From: ZC4RG30 sp965652645
GTDB lineage: Bacteria > Pseudomonadota > Gammaproteobacteria > Steroidobacterales > Steroidobacteraceae
Length of the DNA: 19,081 nucleotides
Direction: 5' to 3'
Assembly (NCBI GenBank): GCA_965652645.1
Contig: CBFGXE010000046.1
Coordinates: 1 to 19,081 of the forward strand
The position numbers and the translations under genes are program-made. Below the pieces are notes generated by a model, which was not told the DNA's origin, did not search any database, and was given only the letters and a program-made list of their open reading frames with translations. Positions 15,499 to 19,081 of this stretch are shown one piece after another. The stretch's first letter is position 1. Each line of letters opens with the position of its first letter.

Positions 15499-16425
15499 TC
15501 ACTCTTCACAGCGCTGCCGCATCACCGGCGCCCGCGAGCCCAGCACCGACTCGCTGCTGTAGAGCACCGAGCGGCCGTCCCGGTCGTAGGCGACGGCTTC
15601 CGCCTGGATCAGCGAGGCGATGGAGGACACGCGATGGGTGTTCCCCTCAATCCAGGCCGTGGCCTCCGGCAGTGGTCCGGCCAGATCCACGGCAATTTCC
15701 AGCAGGAAGTCGTAGGTCAGCAGCATGAAGCGCTTGCCGCCGGGCGCGATGTCCATTGCCGTGACGACCTGGCGCGCGGGAAGGCCCCGACCGGCCAGCG
15801 CCGGCACGGGGATCTCGCCCCGCAACTGGAAGGTCTGCGGGCCGCTGGCAGCAAGCTGCGCAGCAGTGAGCCGGTACACCTTTGCCGGACCTGTACCGCC
15901 GATGCCGCTGCCGGCCTTGGTGACCAGGAACAGGTCACCCGAGGGATAGACCGCGATGGCTTCGGAATTGTGCGGGCCGTCGGGGAAACGGGCGGTGACC
16001 ACGTGGCGTGGTTTCACGCTGGCGGCAAACCCGCCTGACTCTGCGATGATGGCGATCTGCACCGAGGATCGGCGTGCGCCGTTGTCTCCCACGTCGGCGA
16101 GGAACAGGCAGGTCTGGTTGCCGCAGGGGCCGACGGCGAGATCCTCGACGTCCACGGTGTCAAAGCCTTCCACTGTGATGCGTCGCGCATTCCCGCCGTC
16201 GCGGCCGGTGACCAGGAAGCCCGGCTCGTTGCCGTCGTTGTTGTGGTAGAGCAGGTCACCGCCGGTGGCGATGCCAATGCCGCTGGCCTCGGGCAGCAGC
16301 CGGGTATCGAGCTGGCCGAGCACCTCGGCGGCCGCCCAGCGACTGCACAGGGCCCCGGCCCCGGCAGCCTCCGCGCAGGCGCAAAGCCAGCCTGACAACA
16401 GCACGGAAGCGACTGCCCGCCACAT
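15499..16425 (-). CDS. Exported beta-propeller-like protein, function unknown
   Basis: 308 residues from ATG 16425. The N-terminal hydrophobic segment is an export signal. LCAC at 14-17 could act as a lipobox with Cys17 acylated; otherwise cleavage after AEA or AGA is plausible. The body has repeated blade-like stretches: LPEASGIGIATGGDLLYHNNDG, VDVEDLAVGPC, CLFLADVGDN, PHNSEAIAVYPSGDLFLVTKAG and IQAEAVAYDRDGRSVLYSSE. These E-A/D-L plus glycine-turn repeats are typical of bacterial propellers related to phytase-like and SdiA-regulated proteins, but I cannot assign a specific enzyme. It is the first gene of a probable operon with the DUF1330 gene and diverges from the universal stress protein gene, sharing a 46-nt gap with repeated CATCG/CGATG elements. 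Confidence 0.78.
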   Translation of the reverse strand: MWRAVASVLLSGWLCACAEAAGAGALCSRWAAAEVLGQLDTRLLPEASGIGIATGGDLLYHNNDGNEPGFLVTGRDGGNARRITVEGFDTVDVEDLAVGPCGNQTCLFLADVGDNGARRSSVQIAIIAESGGFAASVKPRHVVTARFPDGPHNSEAIAVYPSGDLFLVTKAGSGIGGTGPAKVYRLTAAQLAASGPQTFQLRGEIPVPALAGRGLPARQVVTAMDIAPGGKRFMLLTYDFLLEIAVDLAGPLPEATAWIEGNTHRVSSIASLIQAEAVAYDRDGRSVLYSSESVLGSRAPVMRQRCEE

Positions 16426-16444
16426 CGGGCGATGGTAGCATCGC
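16423..16444. repeat. Alternating CATCG/CGATG elements in divergent start region
   Basis: CATCG (16423-16427), CGATG (16430-16434) and CATCG (16439-16443) alternate, so two overlapping inverted repeats are formed. The second extends to GCGATG-GTAG-CATCGC (16429-16444). They overlap the start codon of the minus-strand propeller gene and lie 28 nt before the universal stress protein start. A shared operator is possible but unproven. Confidence 0.35.
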
Positions 16445-16471
16445 GGCCAGTCGCTTCCTGGAGTTGTGCGC

Positions 16472-16891
16472 ATGACGACGAGGAATATCCTGGTTCCAGT
16501 GGATGGATCGGCGGGTTCCCTGCGAGCCCTGGCGCATGCCGCCAGGCGCTGTCGCGACTCCAGCACCTGCCTGCTGCTGCTCAACGTGCAGCACGGCATG
16601 CCGCCCAGCCGCCATGTGCCGCGCGCGGCGATCAAGGACCATCACCTGCGCATGTCCGAAGAGGCGCTGGAGCCGGCGCGCAAGCTGGCCCAGAAGCTGG
16701 GCGCGGATTTCCAGTGTTATTTCCGGGTGGGTGAGCCGGCGGCGGTGATTGCCTCGTTCGCGCGCCGCACCCGCTGCACGGAGATCGTGATGGGCACGCG
16801 TGGCCTGGGGCGTGTGTCCGGCCTGGTGCTGGGCTCGGTGGCCGTGAAAGTCATCCACCTGAGCGCCGTGCCGGTCACGCTGGTCAAGTAG
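16472..16891 (+). CDS. Universal stress protein, ATP-binding type
   Basis: 139 residues from ATG 16472, with GGAG eight nt upstream; GTG 16466 is too close to that site. The N-terminus RNILVPVDGSAGSLRALAHAA gives the first strand and the Asp that contacts adenine. The C-terminal GTRGLGRVSGLVLGSVAVKV carries the full G-x2-G-x9-G-S nucleotide motif. This marks the MJ0577-like ATP-binding class rather than the non-binding UspA class. Single-domain proteins of this sort form dimers and support survival in starvation or oxidative stress. It diverges from the exported propeller gene and converges on the DUF1415 gene, with 15 nt between stops. Confidence 0.95.
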   Translation: MTTRNILVPVDGSAGSLRALAHAARRCRDSSTCLLLLNVQHGMPPSRHVPRAAIKDHHLRMSEEALEPARKLAQKLGADFQCYFRVGEPAAVIASFARRTRCTEIVMGTRGLGRVSGLVLGSVAVKVIHLSAVPVTLVK

Positions 16892-16906
16892 GCGACGCGT
16901 TCCGGC

Positions 16907-17473
16907 TCAGGTGCCCGCGTCTGCCTTGCACTGCCTTTGCAGTGCCGCGAGTCCTTCGGCGCCCAGTTCCCCCAGCGTGCGGATGTTCCTCTCGTAGATC
17001 ATCTGCGCCTCCGGGAAAGCGACGACGGCGCGATCGATGCTTTCTTCGCGCAGCAGGTGCAGCGTGGGACAGGGAGAACGGTTGGTGGCATTGCCCGGAT
17101 CATCCGGCGTGGTGCCGGCAAACTGGAAACGCGGGTGGAAGCTTGCCACCTGCAGCGTGCCCGCATAACCGAGCTCTTCCACCAGCGCGTCGGCGACGGA
17201 GAGGAAATCGTTGAAGTCCAGGAAATCCACCAGCACCAGCGGGTGGATCAGCAGCGTGGTATCCACCTCGGCTGCGTCGGTGGCCACCAGCCGGTGCATT
17301 TCCTCCGCCAGGGCGGCCAGCAGGTCTGCCTCCGTCGTGGCCCTGCTGACCACGTAGCGCACCTGCTGTTTCGCCTGCACGGCCTTTGCGAACGGACACA
17401 GGTTCAGCCCGATCACCACGCGGTCCACCCAGGCGCGTGTCTCGGCCTCTGCCCTCGCAGCATCGAAAGGCAT
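16907..17473 (-). CDS. DUF1415 family protein, translationally coupled to upstream SDR
   Basis: 188 residues from ATG 17473. The family hallmark is near the N-terminus: WVDRVVIGLNLCPFAKAV, with a conserved Cys in LCPF. It is followed by LLIHPLVLVDFLDFNDFL, the ASFHPRFQFAGTTPDDPGNATNRSPCPTLHLLREESI block and the PEAQMIYERNI motif near the end. The function of DUF1415 is unknown; the conserved Cys and His residues hint at a metal or redox site. The ATG overlaps the TGA of the SDR gene as TGATG, so translation is probably coupled. An ATG six bases upstream (17479) is also possible. The tight coupling suggests the two proteins work in one process. Confidence 0.9.
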   Translation of the reverse strand: MPFDAARAEAETRAWVDRVVIGLNLCPFAKAVQAKQQVRYVVSRATTEADLLAALAEEMHRLVATDAAEVDTTLLIHPLVLVDFLDFNDFLSVADALVEELGYAGTLQVASFHPRFQFAGTTPDDPGNATNRSPCPTLHLLREESIDRAVVAFPEAQMIYERNIRTLGELGAEGLAALQRQCKADAGT

Positions 17474-18999
17474 CACCATGGCGCCGGCTTGTAGTCCTTC
17501 AGGAACTGGCCCCACACGTGCGTGCCCGTGTTGAGGCCGGAGAAGAGAGGATCGACGATGCGGGCCGCTCCATCGATGATGTCCAGCGGCGGGGTGAACC
17601 CGGCTTCCGCCTTGCGCGCCGCGTGCACGGCGGGATCCTCGTCGGTGACCCATCCGGTGTCCACTGCGTTCATGTGGATGCCGTCGCGCACGTAGTCCGG
17701 CGCGCTGGTGCGCGTCATCATGTTCAGCGCCGCCTTGGCCATGTTGGTGTGCGGATGTTTGTCCGTCTTCATGGTCCGGTAGAACTGGCCCTCCATCGCG
17801 CTCACGTTCACGATGTGCAGGTCACGGGCGCCACTGCGCATCATCAGGGCCTTCAGCCGGGCATTGAGGATGTATGGCGCAACGGCGTTCACCAGCTGCA
17901 CCTCCAGCAGTTCAGGGGTCTGCACCTCGTGCAGGCGCAGGCGCCAGCTGTTCACCTCGCGCAGGTCCACCTGCTGGCGGTCCTCGTCGTAGCGGCCGCT
18001 GGGGAAAAGGCCCTCGCCTTCCAGGTAGTCCTCGTCGAGGTAGCGCCGCTGCGAGAGCGCGGCGCTGTCCGCCAGGCCATCGGGAAAGCCGTGTGGCTGG
18101 GAGAGCAGATCCTGTCCGGCCTTCCGGCTGGCCCCGGGCAGGGCGCCCAGTTCCCCGCACAGCGCAGTGTGTGCGGCCAGTGGCGCACGCTGTGCCGGCG
18201 GCAGCGCCGCGGCACCCGCGGCCTCGCGTTCCAGCAGATGCCGGAAAAACCCGGCCGGCCGCCGTACCGTCTGGCAGGCATTGTTGAGAATGAAATCCAG
18301 CCGCGGCAGCTGTTCGGCGAGCCAGCGCGCAAAGATTTCCACGCTGGGTGTGTGGCGCAGGTCCAGCCCGTGGACCCGCAGCCGGTCACGGAAGCTCCCG
18401 TAGTCCGCTTCCTGTGCGTAACGTGCCGCGGCATCCACCGGAAAACGCGTGAGCGCCACCACCTGGGCGCCGGCGCGCAACAGCATCAGCGCCGCCTGGT
18501 AGCCGATCTTGACGCGCGCACCGGTGACGAGCGCCACGCGGCCGGTGAGGTCTGCGGTCTGCGAACGCCTGGCGTAGTTGAAGTCACCGCAGGGCTGGCA
18601 CATCGAATCGTAGAAGCGGTGCACCTCGGTGTAGGGCTGCTTGCAGATGTAGCAGGTGCGTGCCGCGGCCAGCCGCGGTGCCTCTTCGACTTCGGTGGGC
18701 GGCGGCAGCCACAGCGGCGACCAGGTTTCGCTGCGCCGCTGGATGCGCACGCCCGCGGTTTCCAGTTGCTGGCGGTCCTGCTGCTGGCGGGCCTGGCGCT
18801 CGGCGCGGCGGAAGGCCTTTGAAAGCGCGCGCAGTTCGCTGCGCTCCGGCTTCGACACCAGGCCGGCCAGGGTGAGCAGTTCGCGCCGCTGTTGCACGGA
18901 CAGGCCTGCGAGTGTGCCGCGATCGGCCTGGATGGCGCGCAGCACTCGCAGGCAGGCCTCAAGGTCGTCGGCCGAAAAAGGGGAATGCGAAGTCTGCAC
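17473..18999 (-). CDS. SDR family oxidoreductase with N-terminal four-Cys zinc-ribbon-like extension
   Basis: 508 residues from GTG 18999; no upstream ATG fits. Residues 1-110 are a charged helical region. C116-x2-C119 and C134-x2-C137 flank EVHRFYDSM and form a probable zinc ribbon. The Rossmann domain begins at LTGRVALVTGARVKIGYQ (about 151-168), a variant TGxxxxIG nucleotide motif, followed by a NNAC motif (239-242). Ser400 in VNVSAMEG corresponds to the SDR catalytic Ser and Lys422 in MAKAALNM to the catalytic Lys. The position four before that Lys, normally Tyr, is Thr418. MNAVDTGWVTDEDP at 443-456 completes a signature I recognise from a distinct SDR group in bacteria and plants. Residues 255-365 are an insertion relative to simple SDRs. 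The substrate is unknown. It is the first gene of the coupled pair with DUF1415. Confidence 0.9.
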   Translation of the reverse strand: MQTSHSPFSADDLEACLRVLRAIQADRGTLAGLSVQQRRELLTLAGLVSKPERSELRALSKAFRRAERQARQQQDRQQLETAGVRIQRRSETWSPLWLPPPTEVEEAPRLAAARTCYICKQPYTEVHRFYDSMCQPCGDFNYARRSQTADLTGRVALVTGARVKIGYQAALMLLRAGAQVVALTRFPVDAAARYAQEADYGSFRDRLRVHGLDLRHTPSVEIFARWLAEQLPRLDFILNNACQTVRRPAGFFRHLLEREAAGAAALPPAQRAPLAAHTALCGELGALPGASRKAGQDLLSQPHGFPDGLADSAALSQRRYLDEDYLEGEGLFPSGRYDEDRQQVDLREVNSWRLRLHEVQTPELLEVQLVNAVAPYILNARLKALMMRSGARDLHIVNVSAMEGQFYRTMKTDKHPHTNMAKAALNMMTRTSAPDYVRDGIHMNAVDTGWVTDEDPAVHAARKAEAGFTPPLDIIDGAARIVDPLFSGLNTGTHVWGQFLKDYKPAPW

Positions 19000-19028
19000 G
19001 GGCAGAGCAGTCTAACCGGAACATCATC

Positions 19029-19034
19029 TAGAAT
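19029..19034 (+). promoter_or_regulatory. Possible -10 box before the last gene
   Basis: TAGAAT lies 6 nt before the ATG at 19040, in the short gap between divergent genes. No -35 match is visible at the right distance. If real, the transcript would be almost leaderless. Confidence 0.25.
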
Positions 19035-19039
19035 CAGGT

Positions 19040-19081
19040 ATGGACAGCACGGACAAGCTGCGCGAGCGGCGCGCTGCGGCT
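19040..19081 (+). CDS. Start of an unidentified gene, partial
   Basis: An ATG at 19040, preceded by a close CAGG, opens a frame of 14 codons (MDSTDKLRERRAAA) that runs off the window end without a stop. The charged, helical start looks coding and the orientation, divergent from the SDR gene, makes a gene start plausible here. Too little is visible to suggest a product. Confidence 0.45.
   Translation, partial: MDSTDKLRERRAAA

Noticed and set aside
1..19081. CRISPR arrays, tRNA/rRNA genes, insertion sequences, phage or defence modules
   Set aside because: No regularly spaced repeats, cloverleaf-like sequences, transposase or integrase motifs were seen on either strand.

Overview
The window is GC-rich (roughly two thirds G+C by eye), densely coded chromosomal DNA. 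Several families here (the CxxC-containing SDR paired with a DUF1415 protein, an ATP-type universal stress protein, a MalT-like LuxR regulator, tandem carbohydrate-binding-like modules) are most familiar from Gammaproteobacteria of the Xanthomonadales/Nevskiales/Steroidobacter type. That placement is an inference from family content; there is no rRNA or other marker gene. I see no tRNA, rRNA, CRISPR array, transposase, integrase or phage gene.

Left part (1-4553): a partial integral membrane protein (minus) diverges from a LysR regulator (plus), with a perfect inverted repeat in the gap. A lipoprotein built of three Cys-pair repeats plus a beta-propeller-like tail (minus) follows. Then come a 346-nt gap carrying a strong hairpin and an exported mono-haem cytochrome c (plus).

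Middle part (4605-9462): a strong hairpin separates the cytochrome from a large ATP-binding LuxR-type (MalT-like) regulator. An NTF2/SnoaL-like protein follows it, then a membrane-anchored coiled-coil protein with its own promoter. A conserved 171-residue protein (minus) lies just downstream of a zinc alcohol dehydrogenase gene.

Junction (about 10390): the alcohol/formaldehyde dehydrogenase lacks its whole N-terminal catalytic domain. Its homology stops exactly where an oppositely oriented secreted protein with two tandem modules begins. This looks like a deletion or rearrangement scar, or an assembly chimera, and is the clearest structural anomaly in the window.

Right part (11585-19081): galactose mutarotase (minus) diverges from an exported DUF8021-like protein. 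That is followed by a Tat-exported enolase-superfamily enzyme (probable sugar-acid dehydratase type) with an odd Gly/Pro-rich insert. Next are a DUF1330 protein and an exported propeller-like protein (one minus operon), a universal stress protein (plus), and a translationally coupled pair of a zinc-ribbon SDR and a DUF1415 protein (minus). The first codons of another plus-strand gene end the window. GalM, the exported enolase-superfamily enzyme and the carbohydrate-binding-like protein suggest a sugar or sugar-acid utilisation theme, but I do not see a coherent new defence or biosynthetic system.
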